Shown: positions 7,563 to 15,660, numbered from the stretch's first letter. The stretch: 18,486 nt of DNA from Lachnospiraceae bacterium (GCA_017461685.1 JAFTXF010000105.1:1-18486), one strand, 5' to 3'. The notes: generated by a model not told the origin, from the letters alone. Numbers and translations are program-made.

Positions 7563-8505
7563 GAAAATCTCTTCCTTGATAAATATTGTTTAATTTTAAA
7601 TAGTGGTGGAGGCGGTTCAATACGCCTCGTTTGTCGGCACTCCATAACGGAGCGATCAGTAAATTTTTGGGCCCGTCTCCGGTAACTCTGTGCAGTACAA
7701 TGCCGGGGTGAAGTCTTCCGATGCAGGCGCCGAGCAGGTCGAAGTATGCTTCTTCGGAAAGTGCTTCAAAATGTCCTTTAGCATACTCGGCGGCCAAATC
7801 TGTCCCTTTTAATATATGCAGTAATTGTAGCTTTACACCAAAGGGCTTGACAGTATTTAAATAGTCAACGGTTTGAAGCAGCATATTTTTATTTTCACCC
7901 GGCAAACCCAGGATAATATGCACGATAAAAGGAATGCCAAGTCGGTGCAGGTCCTGTGCCGCTTTATCAAAAACAGGCAAGGGATAGCCGCGGCGGATAT
8001 AGCAAGCGGTTGCTTCGTGTATGGTCTGCAGTCCCAGCTCCACCCAGATAAATTTGTCCGGATAGGAAAGCTTTAATTCTTTTAAAAGGTTCAGAACCTC
8101 TTCGCCGAGACAATCCGGTCTGGTAGCAATGGACAAGCCTATGATTTCCGGGGCATTCAATGCTTCTGTGTACAGAGTGCGCAGCCTGTTTATCGGTCCG
8201 TAGGTATTGGTAAAGGCTTGAAAATACGCTACAAACTTATTGCCGGTCTTTTTATTTCCCATGAGAGAAAGTCCGTGTGCAATTTGCTCAGAAATGGATT
8301 GGTGCCGGTTCACCGGGGTACTGAAATCTCCGCTGCCTGAGCCGGAGCAGAAAATACAGCCGCGTGTATCCAAAGTACCGTCACGATTCGGACAGGTGCA
8401 ACCGCCGTCTAAGGCAATCTTGTAGCATTTTTCGCCAAAGGTATGCTTGAAATAAGCATTCAGGGAATAATAAGGCTTATCCAGCCATAGGGAATGATAA
8501 GTCAT
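7534..8505 (-). CDS. TIGR01212 family radical SAM protein (YhcC-like)
   Basis: This 323-residue protein belongs to the YhcC/TIGR01212 radical SAM family. DGGCTCPNRDGTLDTRGCIFC supplies the cluster cysteines with the wide family spacing (Cys38, then Cys50-X2-Cys53) that replaces the usual CX3CX2C; Cys36 is an extra nearby cysteine. YFQAFTNTYGP, GLSIATRPDC, WVELGLQTIHE and VHIILGLPGE are the standard barrel-strand motifs. The chemistry of the family is not settled as far as I know. The ATG complement is at 8503-8505; a GAGG (8521-8524) is about 15 bases away, so the ribosome binding site is weak. A good promoter lies upstream (8571-8599). The downstream DUF4364 gene overlaps its 3' end. Confidence 0.88.
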   Translation of the reverse strand: MTYHSLWLDKPYYSLNAYFKHTFGEKCYKIALDGGCTCPNRDGTLDTRGCIFCSGSGSGDFSTPVNRHQSISEQIAHGLSLMGNKKTGNKFVAYFQAFTNTYGPINRLRTLYTEALNAPEIIGLSIATRPDCLGEEVLNLLKELKLSYPDKFIWVELGLQTIHEATACYIRRGYPLPVFDKAAQDLHRLGIPFIVHIILGLPGENKNMLLQTVDYLNTVKPFGVKLQLLHILKGTDLAAEYAKGHFEALSEEAYFDLLGACIGRLHPGIVLHRVTGDGPKNLLIAPLWSADKRGVLNRLHHYLKLNNIYQGRDFHDTRTVDII

Positions 8506-8570
8506 ATAAATATCTGAATTCCTCGTTTGTTGTTATGGGTCTGTAAATACTGTTTGGGGATTACAGTTTA

Positions 8571-8599
8571 ATTGTAGAACATTTTCAGAAAATTGGCAA
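8571..8599 (-). promoter_or_regulatory. Sigma-A-type promoter for the radical SAM / DUF4364 operon
   Basis: Read on the minus strand, TTGCCA (8594-8599) and TACAAT (8571-8576) are separated by exactly 17 bases. The start of transcription would be near 8564, giving a leader of about 60 bases. Confidence 0.65.
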
Positions 8600-8679
8600 G
8601 ACGCTGGGAAAAAGTTTTAGGGAATACAGCAAAAGTAGATTCTTGTAGAATTTTTTGGGAAAAATATGATTTATTAGTA

Positions 8680-8708
8680 GTGACAATCACAAAATTTTCT
8701 TGTATAAT
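8680..8708 (+). promoter_or_regulatory. Sigma-A-type promoter for rho
   Basis: GTGACA (8680-8685), a 17-base spacer and a perfect TATAAT (8703-8708). Transcription would start near 8715, about 150 bases before the rho ATG. Confidence 0.7.
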
Positions 8709-8864
8709 CATAGTGAATTCTTAAGTGGAATATTTCGTTCTGCTATTTTCCATAATTTTGATAAGTAGTATTTCATGGTATGCAATAATGCATTTATCCA
8801 AGAATTAATTTCAAAAGAGACTGATAAAAGCAGTTAATTAATATATTTTTAGAAAGGAATGCAT

Positions 8865-10427
8865 ATGAGAGAAAAATATGAATCTCTAGGGCTTGTGGAT
8901 TTAAAAGAGATCGCCAAGCACAGAGGAATTAAAGGCGTTTCCGTAATGAAGAAGAGCCAGGTTATTGAAGCAATGCTGGCACTGGATGAACAGGAGAAAG
9001 CAGCAAGAGCTGCAGAAGAGACTAATGCAGTAAGGAATACAGAAGAACCCAAAGCGGTAAGGAATGCAGAAGATGCAAGAAATACAAGACTTTCAGATGA
9101 GGTGAAGATGCCAAGAGCAGCAAGCACTTCAGAAGAACATAAGAGCAGAGCGACAGAAGAGGGTAAGGCAGAAAGAGCATCAGAAGAGGTCAGAGCGACA
9201 AGAACAGCAAGAGTCACAGAGGAGACAAGGGACATAAAACCGGCACAGGAACCGGGAAGTATTTTAAGGGAGAACCAGAGCAATATTCCTCCTGAATTAG
9301 ACAGTGGTATAGAAGTGAGAGGTATTTTAGAGGTGCTTCCGGAAGGTTTTGGGTTTATCCGCAGTGATAATTATATGCCCGGTGAAAAGGACGTTTATGT
9401 TGCACCAAGCCAGATTCGCCGCTTTAATTTAAAAACCGGTGATATTGTATGCGGTAATACCCGTGTGAAGACGGAAAAGGAAAAGTTCAGTGCACTTTTG
9501 TACATCAAAAACGTAAACGGTATGGAGGCAGAGGTCAATGCACGCCGTTATAATTTTGAAGACATGACACCGATTTTTCCAAATGAGCGCCTGGTTATGG
9601 AGCGCCCGGGCTGCAGCGTTGCCATGAGGGTTATGGATTTATTGAGCCCTGTAGGTAAAGGACAGCGCGGTATGATTGTTTCTCCGCCAAAAGCCGGTAA
9701 GACAACTTTACTGAAAGAGGTGGCACAGTCCATCCAGAAGAATAATCCGGATATTAATTTGATTATTTTGCTGATTGACGAACGTCCGGAAGAAGTTACC
9801 GATATTAAGGAAGCAATTCGCGGCGATAAGGTAGAGGTGATTCATTCTACCTTTGATGAGCTGCCGGAGCATCATAAGCGTGTGGCAGAGATGACCATAG
9901 AGCGTGCCAAGAGACTGGTAGAGCACAAAAAGGATGTATGTATTTTACTGGACAGTATTTCCAGACTGACCAGAGCCTATAACCTGACGGTACCGCCAAG
10001 CGGACGTACCCTTTCCGGCGGTTTGGATCCGGCTTCTTTGCATATGCCAAAGCGTTTTTTTGGTGCAGCCAGAAATATGCGTGAGGGCGGCAGTCTGACG
10101 ATTTTGGCGACAGCTCTGGTGGAGACAGGTTCTAAGCTGGATGACGTGGTTTATGAGGAATTTAAAGGTACCGGTAATATGGAAATGATTCTGGACCGTA
10201 AGCTTTCCGAAAAGCGTATTTTCCCGGCCATCGATATTCCGAAGTCCGGCACCAGAAGAGAAGATTTATTGCTTTCTAAGGACGAGATAGAGGCTGTGAC
10301 TATGATGCGACGCGGACTTAACGGCATGAAGGCAGATGAGGCAGTGGACAAGATACTGGATTTGTTTGCACGTACCAGAAATAATCATGAATTTATTCAG
10401 ATTATACGCAAGCAGAGACTTTTCTAA
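8865..10427 (+). CDS. rho: Transcription termination factor Rho with extended charged linker
   Basis: Rho is the hexameric RNA-dependent ATPase helicase that ends transcription. From ATG 8865 it has 520 residues against about 419 in E. coli. Residues 1-42 are the Rho-N (SAP-like) domain (LVDLKEIAKHRGIKGVSVMKKSQVI). Residues 45-148 are low-complexity E/R/A/T-rich sequence with repeated NAVRNTEEP / KAVRNAEDA and SEEH / TEEG / SEEV units, likely disordered. The cold-shock RNA-binding domain has GFGFIR (161-166) and DVYVAPSQIRRF, and the ATPase has Walker A PPKAGKT (274-280), Walker B ILLIDERPEE (301-310), the Q-loop/R-loop region SGGLDPASLH and GSKLDDVVYEEFKGTGN. ATG 8865 is chosen over 8859 because AAAGGA (8853-8858) abuts 8859 but lies 6 bases from 8865. 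All core motifs look intact. Confidence 0.96.
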   Translation: MREKYESLGLVDLKEIAKHRGIKGVSVMKKSQVIEAMLALDEQEKAARAAEETNAVRNTEEPKAVRNAEDARNTRLSDEVKMPRAASTSEEHKSRATEEGKAERASEEVRATRTARVTEETRDIKPAQEPGSILRENQSNIPPELDSGIEVRGILEVLPEGFGFIRSDNYMPGEKDVYVAPSQIRRFNLKTGDIVCGNTRVKTEKEKFSALLYIKNVNGMEAEVNARRYNFEDMTPIFPNERLVMERPGCSVAMRVMDLLSPVGKGQRGMIVSPPKAGKTTLLKEVAQSIQKNNPDINLIILLIDERPEEVTDIKEAIRGDKVEVIHSTFDELPEHHKRVAEMTIERAKRLVEHKKDVCILLDSISRLTRAYNLTVPPSGRTLSGGLDPASLHMPKRFFGAARNMREGGSLTILATALVETGSKLDDVVYEEFKGTGNMEMILDRKLSEKRIFPAIDIPKSGTRREDLLLSKDEIEAVTMMRRGLNGMKADEAVDKILDLFARTRNNHEFIQIIRKQRLF

Positions 10428-10527
10428 TGAGATAGATGTGTTTAAGCGCTCGGAATGGACAGGAGTTTCGTAAATACATGTGTGATGCGGCGATTGTACT
10501 TGTTTTATGAGCGATAGGAGTTACAGG

Positions 10528-11760
10528 ATGAAGAATACGAATAAAATACTATTGGGAATAAAAAAAGCTGCAGTGACAATAAAGAATGGCGTAAAAAAAG
10601 TATTTACGGCAGTCGGAGTGATGGTGAGCGGTATTTTGCTACCGGTGGCGGCAGTGATTATGAAGATATTTGCTCCGGTAGTGGCAATGATCAAAAAGCT
10701 ATCAGCACCTATAATAGCATTTTGTGTAAAGAAAAATGTAGTAGTATCAGCAAAGCGATACGGTATTGATGCCATGGGCGCCATGGCCCAGGGATTATTT
10801 GCATCCCTGTTAATCGGAACCATTATTGCAACGCTGGGAGAACAGGCAGATATTCCCGTTTTGGTAGAGGTGGGTGGTTATGCCAAGGCAGTGGCAGGTC
10901 CGGCTATGGCGATTTCCATAGGTTACGCCTTGCAGGCACCTCAGCAGGTGCTGTTCTCCTTGTTGGCAGTGGGCAGCGCGGCCAATGCCTTGGGCGGAGC
11001 GGGCGGCCCGTTAGCGGTACTTGTGATTGCAATTATCGCTACAGAATGTGGCAAGCTGGTGTCCAAAGAAACGAAGGTAGATATTCTTGTGACGCCTTTT
11101 GTAACCATATTTATCGGCGTTATATTGGCCATGTGGTGGGCACCTGCAATCGGCTCTGCCGCAAGTGCAGTAGGACGCCTGATTATGTGGGCAACAGAGC
11201 TGCAGCCTCTGTTCATGGGTATTATAGTATCTGTAGTTATGGGCATTGCACTTACTTTACCCATCAGCAGTGCGGCCATATGCGCAGCACTTGATTTAAC
11301 CGGCCTTGCAGGAGGTGCAGCAGTAGCAGGGTGCTGTGCACAGATGATTGGTTTTGCTTTTATGAGTTTTAAGGAAAACCGTGTCAGCGGTTTGATTTCA
11401 CAGGGCATCGGTACCAGTATGCTTCAGATGCCTAATATCATCAGAAATCCCCGCATTTGGCTTCCTGCCATTTTGACTTCAGCCATTACGGGACCGATTG
11501 CCACCTGTGTTTTTGGCATGGAGATGAACGGAGCGGCTATTTCCTCCGGTATGGGTACTTGTGGCTTCGTAGGCCAGATTGGCTTATATACAGGCTGGGT
11601 ACAGGACGTGGCAAATGGGACCAAAGAGGCCATTACTGCTTTTGACTGGGCAGGCATGGCACTTGTGTGTTTTGTACTGCCGGCAGTGCTTTGTACTTTA
11701 TTTGGTCAGTTTTTCCGTAAAATCGGCTGGATTAAGCAGGATGATTTGAAATTACCATAA
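10528..11760 (+). CDS. PfoR-like PTS EIIC-type membrane protein with N-terminal extension
   Basis: This 410-residue polytopic membrane protein is related to the PTS EIIC_2 / PfoR family (COG3641 type), whose founding member was described as a regulator of perfringolysin O in Clostridium perfringens. Recognisable segments include GIDAMGAMAQGLFASLLIGTI (78-98), GGAGGPLAVLVIAIIATECGKL, LFMGIIVSVVMGIALTLPISSAA, and GGAAVAGCCAQMIGFAFMSF followed by SQGIGTSMLQMPN. About eight to nine hydrophobic segments follow residue 78. Residues 1-70 are a basic, amphipathic or hydrophobic extension absent from the usual ~340-residue members. ATG 10528 is preferred over 10507 because AGGAG (10516-10520) lies 7 bases upstream. 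No EIIA, EIIB or HPr gene is nearby, so PTS transport is doubtful and a solute-permease or regulatory role is open. It sits between rho and rpmE, 100 bases after rho, with no promoter or terminator seen in that gap. Confidence 0.8.
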   Translation: MKNTNKILLGIKKAAVTIKNGVKKVFTAVGVMVSGILLPVAAVIMKIFAPVVAMIKKLSAPIIAFCVKKNVVVSAKRYGIDAMGAMAQGLFASLLIGTIIATLGEQADIPVLVEVGGYAKAVAGPAMAISIGYALQAPQQVLFSLLAVGSAANALGGAGGPLAVLVIAIIATECGKLVSKETKVDILVTPFVTIFIGVILAMWWAPAIGSAASAVGRLIMWATELQPLFMGIIVSVVMGIALTLPISSAAICAALDLTGLAGGAAVAGCCAQMIGFAFMSFKENRVSGLISQGIGTSMLQMPNIIRNPRIWLPAILTSAITGPIATCVFGMEMNGAAISSGMGTCGFVGQIGLYTGWVQDVANGTKEAITAFDWAGMALVCFVLPAVLCTLFGQFFRKIGWIKQDDLKLP

Positions 11761-11810
11761 AATAATACATAAATTAGTGAATAAATTCTCATGTTTTTTT
11801 AAAAAAGGAC

Positions 11811-11839
11811 TTGAAATATTAGCCAAATAATGCTATTAT
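11811..11839 (+). promoter_or_regulatory. Strong sigma-A-type promoter for rpmE
   Basis: TTGAAA (11811-11816), a 17-base spacer and TATTAT (11834-11839). A T7A6 tract at 11794-11806 just upstream of the -35 looks like an UP element, as expected for a ribosomal protein gene. The leader (about 70 bases) contains a small CTGT...ACAG hairpin. Confidence 0.8.
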
Positions 11840-11914
11840 AAATAAGCTGTCTATGTACAGATGGCGCGGATGAGAACAACAAACGTTATTAAGATATAGA
11901 AAGGTGATTGTACA

Positions 11915-12115
11915 ATGAGAGAAGGAATCCATCCTAATTATTATCAGGCTACTGTTACTTGCAACTGTGGCAACACATTCGTAACAGGTTCCACCAAACC
12001 AGAAATTCACGTAGAAGTTTGCTCTAAGTGCCATTCATTCTACACAGGTCAGCAGAAGGCAGCTCAGGCTCGTGGACGTATTGATAAATTCAACAAGAAA
12101 TACGGTGTTCAGTAA
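11915..12115 (+). CDS. rpmE: 50S ribosomal protein L31, zinc-binding type
   Basis: L31 bridges the large subunit 5S rRNA region to the small subunit head. The 66 residues begin MREGIHPNYYQATVTC and carry all four zinc cysteines: CNC at Cys16/Cys18 and CSKC at Cys36/Cys39. This is therefore the zinc-containing (C+) form that serves as a zinc store in bacteria that also encode a C- paralogue; no paralogue is in the window. AAGGTGA (11900-11906) is the ribosome binding site. Codon use is more biased toward preferred codons than in the neighbours (many AAC, TTC, GGT), as expected for high expression. It has its own promoter and terminator. Confidence 0.98.
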   Translation: MREGIHPNYYQATVTCNCGNTFVTGSTKPEIHVEVCSKCHSFYTGQQKAAQARGRIDKFNKKYGVQ

Positions 12116-12121
12116 GACATT

Positions 12122-12151
12122 AAAGGTTGAGGTGTATATCTCAACCTTTTT
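12122..12151 (+). terminator. Intrinsic terminator of rpmE
   Basis: AAAGGTTGAG (12122-12131) pairs with CTCAACCTTT (12140-12149) around an 8-base loop, ending in a T run, seven bases after the rpmE stop. Confidence 0.85.
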
Positions 12152-12162
12152 AAATATCGGGC

Positions 12163-12198
12163 GATTGGCTCCGGCTGTAAACTGCACCGCTGCCAATC
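12163..12198 (+). repeat. Stem-loop in the leader of the DUF1385 gene
   Basis: GATTGGC (12163-12169) pairs with GCCAATC (12192-12198), and after a 2x2 internal loop CGG (12172-12174) pairs with CCG (12187-12189). It sits between the rpmE terminator and the DUF1385 ribosome binding site. No clear promoter was found in this gap, so the downstream genes may depend on read-through from rpmE, with this stem influencing the junction. Function unknown. Confidence 0.45.
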
Positions 12199-12226
12199 AC
12201 TTATTTTAAAATACAAGGAGGCTTAT

Positions 12227-13423
12227 ATGGCTAAGAGAAAACAATGCTATTCCGGTATTGGCGGTCAGGCTGTCTTAGAAGGCATCATGATGCGCAATGG
12301 GGACAACTCTGCTGTTGCTGTTCGTAAGGCGGATGGTACCATCTGCGTGGAAAAGATGGAAGGGCAGCGCACATTACCAAAGAATGCATTTACCAATTTA
12401 CCATTCGTAAGAGGTGTGGTCAATTTTATAGATTCCATGATGGTTGGAGTGAAGTGCCTGAATTACTCAGCCGATTTGGGGCTAGAGGGCATAGAAGAGG
12501 AGCCGGGCAGATTTGAACGTTGGCTGAACAGACATTTCGGCAGTAAGGTGAATGATATTATATTAAGTGTTACCATGATTATTGCCGTGGTTTTTTCAGT
12601 GGGTTTATTTATTGTTTTACCTTATGCGATTTCTGCTGTTATGGGTATCTGGATTTATGACAAGTTTATCTTGTCCATAGCAGAAGCTGTTATGCGATTT
12701 TTTATTTTTATAGGATATGTTTTGGTAGTCGGCCAGTTGGACGATATTAAGCGCCTGTATATGTATCACGGTGCGGAGCACAAATGCATCGATTGTATTG
12801 AAAAGGGCAGACCCCTTACCGTAAGTGATGTTATGCGTTCCAGCAGACTGCATCCAAGATGCGGCACCAGCTTTTTATTGTATGTTATGCTGATTTCCTG
12901 CGTACTGTTTTTCTTTATCAATGTGGACAATCCGATACTCAGACTGGTGCTTCGTTTGTGTCTGGTTCCGGTGATTGCCGGTATCGCTTACGAGATTATT
13001 CGTTTGGCAGGCAGACATGATAATTTCTTTACAAGGTTGATGTCTAAGCCGGGACTTGCGCTGCAGAAGATTACTACCAGGGAGCCGGAGCGGGAAATGG
13101 TAGAAGTGGCTATCAAAGCAGTAGAGGCAGTATTTGACTGGAAGGCATTTCTAAAGGAGAAATACGGCTACGAAGTAACCGAAGAATGGTTACGTGAGCC
13201 TGAGGATGAATCTGACGAAGAGTCTGACAGAGAAGCAGACGAAAGCGATGTGACCGATGAAACTTCTGTTTTGGGTACAGTATCTGAGCGTGTGGAAGAT
13301 GCTCTTGAGAGCATAGAAGACCGCTTTGAGGAAATCGGTGAGAAACTGGAAGATTTCGTGGACAAGGCAGAAGAAGCAGTAGAAGAGGTTTTTAAGCGGG
13401 ACAAGGATGAAGAAAACGTATAG
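12227..13423 (+). CDS. DUF1385 (YqhQ-like) membrane protein with acidic C-terminal tail
   Basis: This 398-residue inner-membrane protein belongs to DUF1385, whose role is not established. Family motifs are IGGQAVLEGIMMRN (11-24), MYHGAEHKCIDCIE and SRLHPRCGTSFLL. Hydrophobic stretches lie near residues 108-140, 147-168, 218-234 and 240-257. The family core ends around residue 325. The last ~75 residues are strongly acidic with heptad-like runs (EDESDEESDREADESDV, VEDALESIEDRFEEIGEKL) and probably form a coiled or disordered cytosolic tail. AAGGAGG (12215-12221) lies 5 bases before ATG 12227. Its 3' end overlaps prmC by 17 bases. The position next to rpmE, prmC and prfA is familiar in Clostridia. 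Confidence 0.88.
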   Translation: MAKRKQCYSGIGGQAVLEGIMMRNGDNSAVAVRKADGTICVEKMEGQRTLPKNAFTNLPFVRGVVNFIDSMMVGVKCLNYSADLGLEGIEEEPGRFERWLNRHFGSKVNDIILSVTMIIAVVFSVGLFIVLPYAISAVMGIWIYDKFILSIAEAVMRFFIFIGYVLVVGQLDDIKRLYMYHGAEHKCIDCIEKGRPLTVSDVMRSSRLHPRCGTSFLLYVMLISCVLFFFINVDNPILRLVLRLCLVPVIAGIAYEIIRLAGRHDNFFTRLMSKPGLALQKITTREPEREMVEVAIKAVEAVFDWKAFLKEKYGYEVTEEWLREPEDESDEESDREADESDVTDETSVLGTVSERVEDALESIEDRFEEIGEKLEDFVDKAEEAVEEVFKRDKDEENV

Positions 13424-14312
13424 ACAGTGTTATGCCTGGGGGCAGGAAGTTTTGGCGGGGGCAGGGATTGCAGACGCCAGGATTGATGCCAGACTGTTAT
13501 TGGAATATATTTTTCATACTTCGCAGCATGATTTGATTTTGCACGGTGACAGACTTGTTACAGAGGCAGAGCAGGCGGACTATGAGGATTGTATATTAAA
13601 GCGCTCTATGCGTATTCCTTTGCAGCATATTACCGGAGAGCAGGCATTTATGGGGTTTGACTTTCAGGTAAATGAGCATGTGTTGATACCGAGACAGGAT
13701 ACCGAGATTTTGGTGGAGACTGCTTTGGGTATATTAAAGCCGGGCATGCGGGTGCTTGATATGTGTACCGGAAGCGGGTGCATTTTACTGAGTCTGTTGG
13801 CATTGGCCGGAGGCTGTACAGGATGTGCAGAAAGCGCGAAAGCGGCTGTTACGGGTATTGGCGTGGACATTTCTGCAGAGGCTTTAAAGGTAGCAAGACG
13901 TAATTTGGAGTATGTTTCTGTGCAATGCGGCCGAAGGCTTGAAGCAGAGTTTGTGGAAAGCGATTTGTTCACTGCGTTTACAAACCATAAAGTGTGCTTC
14001 GATATTATTGTATCCAATCCGCCTTATATCGCCAGTGAAGTGATTAAGACTCTGGAGCCGGAGGTTCGTCTCCATGAGCCCTTGAGTGCATTGGATGGTA
14101 CAGCGGACGGATTATACTTTTATAGACATATTGTAGCAGAGAGCAAGTCTTTTTTGAAAAAAGGCGGTGCACTGCTGTTTGAAATAGGACATGACCAGGG
14201 AGAGAGCGTTGCGGAGCTTATGAAAGAAGCCGGTTTTACTTTTGTTGCGGTGAAAAAGGACTACGCAGGGCTGGACCGGGTGGTGTATGGAATTTATGAG
14301 GAGGAAGCTTGA
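13407..14312 (+). CDS. prmC: Peptide chain release factor glutamine methyltransferase
   Basis: PrmC N5-methylates the glutamine of the GGQ motif in RF1 and RF2 using S-adenosylmethionine. The 301 residues show the N-terminal helical domain, LQHITGEQAFMGFDF (72-86), IPRQDTE (94-100), SAM motif I DMCTGSG (118-124), the acidic ribose site VD (153-154) and the substrate motif NPPY (204-207). Residues ~134-148 (GGCTGCAESAKAAVT) form a small extra insertion with two cysteines between motif I and the next strand. ATG 13407 lies inside the end of the DUF1385 gene, so translation is probably coupled. Its TGA shares one base with the ATG of prfA, the gene for its substrate, so enzyme and target are made together. 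Confidence 0.95.
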   Translation: MKKTYRQCYAWGQEVLAGAGIADARIDARLLLEYIFHTSQHDLILHGDRLVTEAEQADYEDCILKRSMRIPLQHITGEQAFMGFDFQVNEHVLIPRQDTEILVETALGILKPGMRVLDMCTGSGCILLSLLALAGGCTGCAESAKAAVTGIGVDISAEALKVARRNLEYVSVQCGRRLEAEFVESDLFTAFTNHKVCFDIIVSNPPYIASEVIKTLEPEVRLHEPLSALDGTADGLYFYRHIVAESKSFLKKGGALLFEIGHDQGESVAELMKEAGFTFVAVKKDYAGLDRVVYGIYEEEA

Positions 14313-15382
14313 TGTTTGACAAATTAGAAGATTTACTCATTCGCTTTGAAGAAATAATGGGCGAGTTAAATGAGCCTAATGTTACAGAGAACCAGAAGCG
14401 TTTCAGGGCACTTATGAAGGAACAGAGTGACTTGACCCCTATCGTTGAGGCGTATAAGGAGTACAAACAGCGTAAGCAGGATGTAGAAGACTCTCTGTCT
14501 ATGTTAGAAATAGAAGATGACGAAGATATGCGCGATATGCTGAAGGAAGAATTAAGTGATGCCAGAAAGCGTATCGAAGAGCTGGAAAATGAATTAAAGA
14601 TTTTATTATTACCAAAGGACCCTAATGACGACAAAAACGTTATCGTGGAAATCCGTGCCGGTGCAGGCGGTGACGAAGCGGCATTATTTGCAGCTGAGAT
14701 TTACCGCATGTATGCTCATTATGCAGAAACCCGCCGTTGGAAGATTGAAGTCATGGAAATGGATGAAATCGGTATCGGCGGTCTGAAAAGCGCCAGCTTT
14801 ATGATTTCCGGTCAGGGAGCATATTCTGTTATGAAATATGAGTCCGGTGTACACCGTGTACAGCGTGTGCCTGAGACAGAATCCGGCGGACGTATTCATA
14901 CCTCTACCATCACAGTGGCAGTGATGCCTGAGGCAGAGGAGGTTGACGTTGTCATCAATGAAAATGATATCCGTATTGATGTAATGCGTGCTTCCGGTAG
15001 CGGCGGTCAGTGTGTAAATACCACCGACTCTGCGGTTCGATTGACACACATTCCGACCGGTATCGTGATTTACAGCCAGACCGAAAAGAGCCAGATTCAG
15101 AACCGTGCCAAGGCTTTTGCACTGTTACGAACCAAGCTTTATGATCTGGAGCAGCAGAAGGCCCATGACGCTGAGGCAGAGCTTCGCCGCAGCCAGGTAG
15201 GAACCGGTGACCGTTCCGAGAAGATCCGTACCTACAACTTCCCGCAGGGCCGTGTAACCGACCATCGTATCGGGCTTACTCTGTACAAGCTTGAGAAGAT
15301 TATGGACGGCGATATTCAGGAGATTATCGATGCTTGCATTGCAGCCGATCAGGCAGCGAAGCTGGCGAAGATGAATGAATAA
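14312..15382 (+). CDS. prfA: Peptide chain release factor 1
   Basis: RF1 recognises UAA and UAG and triggers peptide release. From ATG 14312 it has 356 residues, the family norm. The stop-codon-reading PxT tripeptide is PET (187-189) in HRVQRVPETESGGRIHTST, which separates RF1 from RF2 (SPF). GGQ (231-233) in ASGSGGQCVNTTDSAVRL is the catalytic motif and the target of PrmC. The frame can be read from a TTG at 14309, but the ATG at 14312 has GAGGAGG (14298-14304) 7 bases upstream. A candidate terminator follows at 15447-15485. Confidence 0.97.
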   Translation: MFDKLEDLLIRFEEIMGELNEPNVTENQKRFRALMKEQSDLTPIVEAYKEYKQRKQDVEDSLSMLEIEDDEDMRDMLKEELSDARKRIEELENELKILLLPKDPNDDKNVIVEIRAGAGGDEAALFAAEIYRMYAHYAETRRWKIEVMEMDEIGIGGLKSASFMISGQGAYSVMKYESGVHRVQRVPETESGGRIHTSTITVAVMPEAEEVDVVINENDIRIDVMRASGSGGQCVNTTDSAVRLTHIPTGIVIYSQTEKSQIQNRAKAFALLRTKLYDLEQQKAHDAEAELRRSQVGTGDRSEKIRTYNFPQGRVTDHRIGLTLYKLEKIMDGDIQEIIDACIAADQAAKLAKMNE

Positions 15383-15446
15383 TAGCTGAATATAGCTTGC
15401 CTGCCCAATATAATGATATTTGAGGAAAAGCGAGAATAAAAATATT

Positions 15447-15485
15447 ACCGGTATTTCATCTGTGCAGTACAGAGGGAATACCGGT
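15447..15485 (+). terminator. Candidate terminator of the prmC-prfA transcript
   Basis: ACCGGTATT (15447-15455) pairs perfectly with AATACCGGT (15477-15485); inside, CTGT (15460-15463) pairs with ACAG (15469-15472). The 3' side continues TTTATTG, only a short T run, so efficiency is uncertain. Confidence 0.55.
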
Positions 15486-15660
15486 TTATTGCATCACTTG
15501 AATAAGATTTTGTGGATTTTAATTTATATTCTATAAAGTATTAGAGAATGGCATCAGCACTTCCTTTTGCCTCGATCCTATAGCATGGCAAGTGGATGCA
15601 GTGTAAATTAATATTGTCAAAAAAAATGCAGATAAAATGATTTATCTCAGAGAATGTGAT

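Larger units (their letters stand above)
8506..8864. other. Divergent intergenic region between the radical SAM gene and rho
   Basis: This 359-base AT-rich stretch contains no credible gene. It holds a minus-strand promoter (8571-8599) and a plus-strand promoter (8680-8708). From the latter, rho would have a leader of about 150 bases, which includes the short hairpin ATGCA-ataa-TGCAT (8780-8793). Long rho leaders can carry autogenous attenuation in other bacteria (E. coli rho); here this is only inference. No riboswitch motif was recognised. Confidence 0.6.

Noticed and set aside
8849..9283. 144-codon minus-strand frame rich in Ala, Ser, Leu
   Set aside because: It is the antisense shadow of the repetitive charged linker of rho; its composition merely mirrors that repeat and it has no family features.
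10941..11408. 155-codon minus-strand frame
   Set aside because: It lies wholly inside the PfoR-like gene and mirrors its hydrophobic codons; no ribosome binding site or recognisable domain.
11794..11806. T7A6 tract after the PfoR-like gene considered as a terminator
   Set aside because: There is no GC-containing stem and it lies immediately upstream of a good -35 element, so it reads better as an UP element for rpmE.
14684..15049. 121-codon minus-strand frame inside prfA
   Set aside because: Antisense shadow of a highly conserved release factor gene; no supporting signals.
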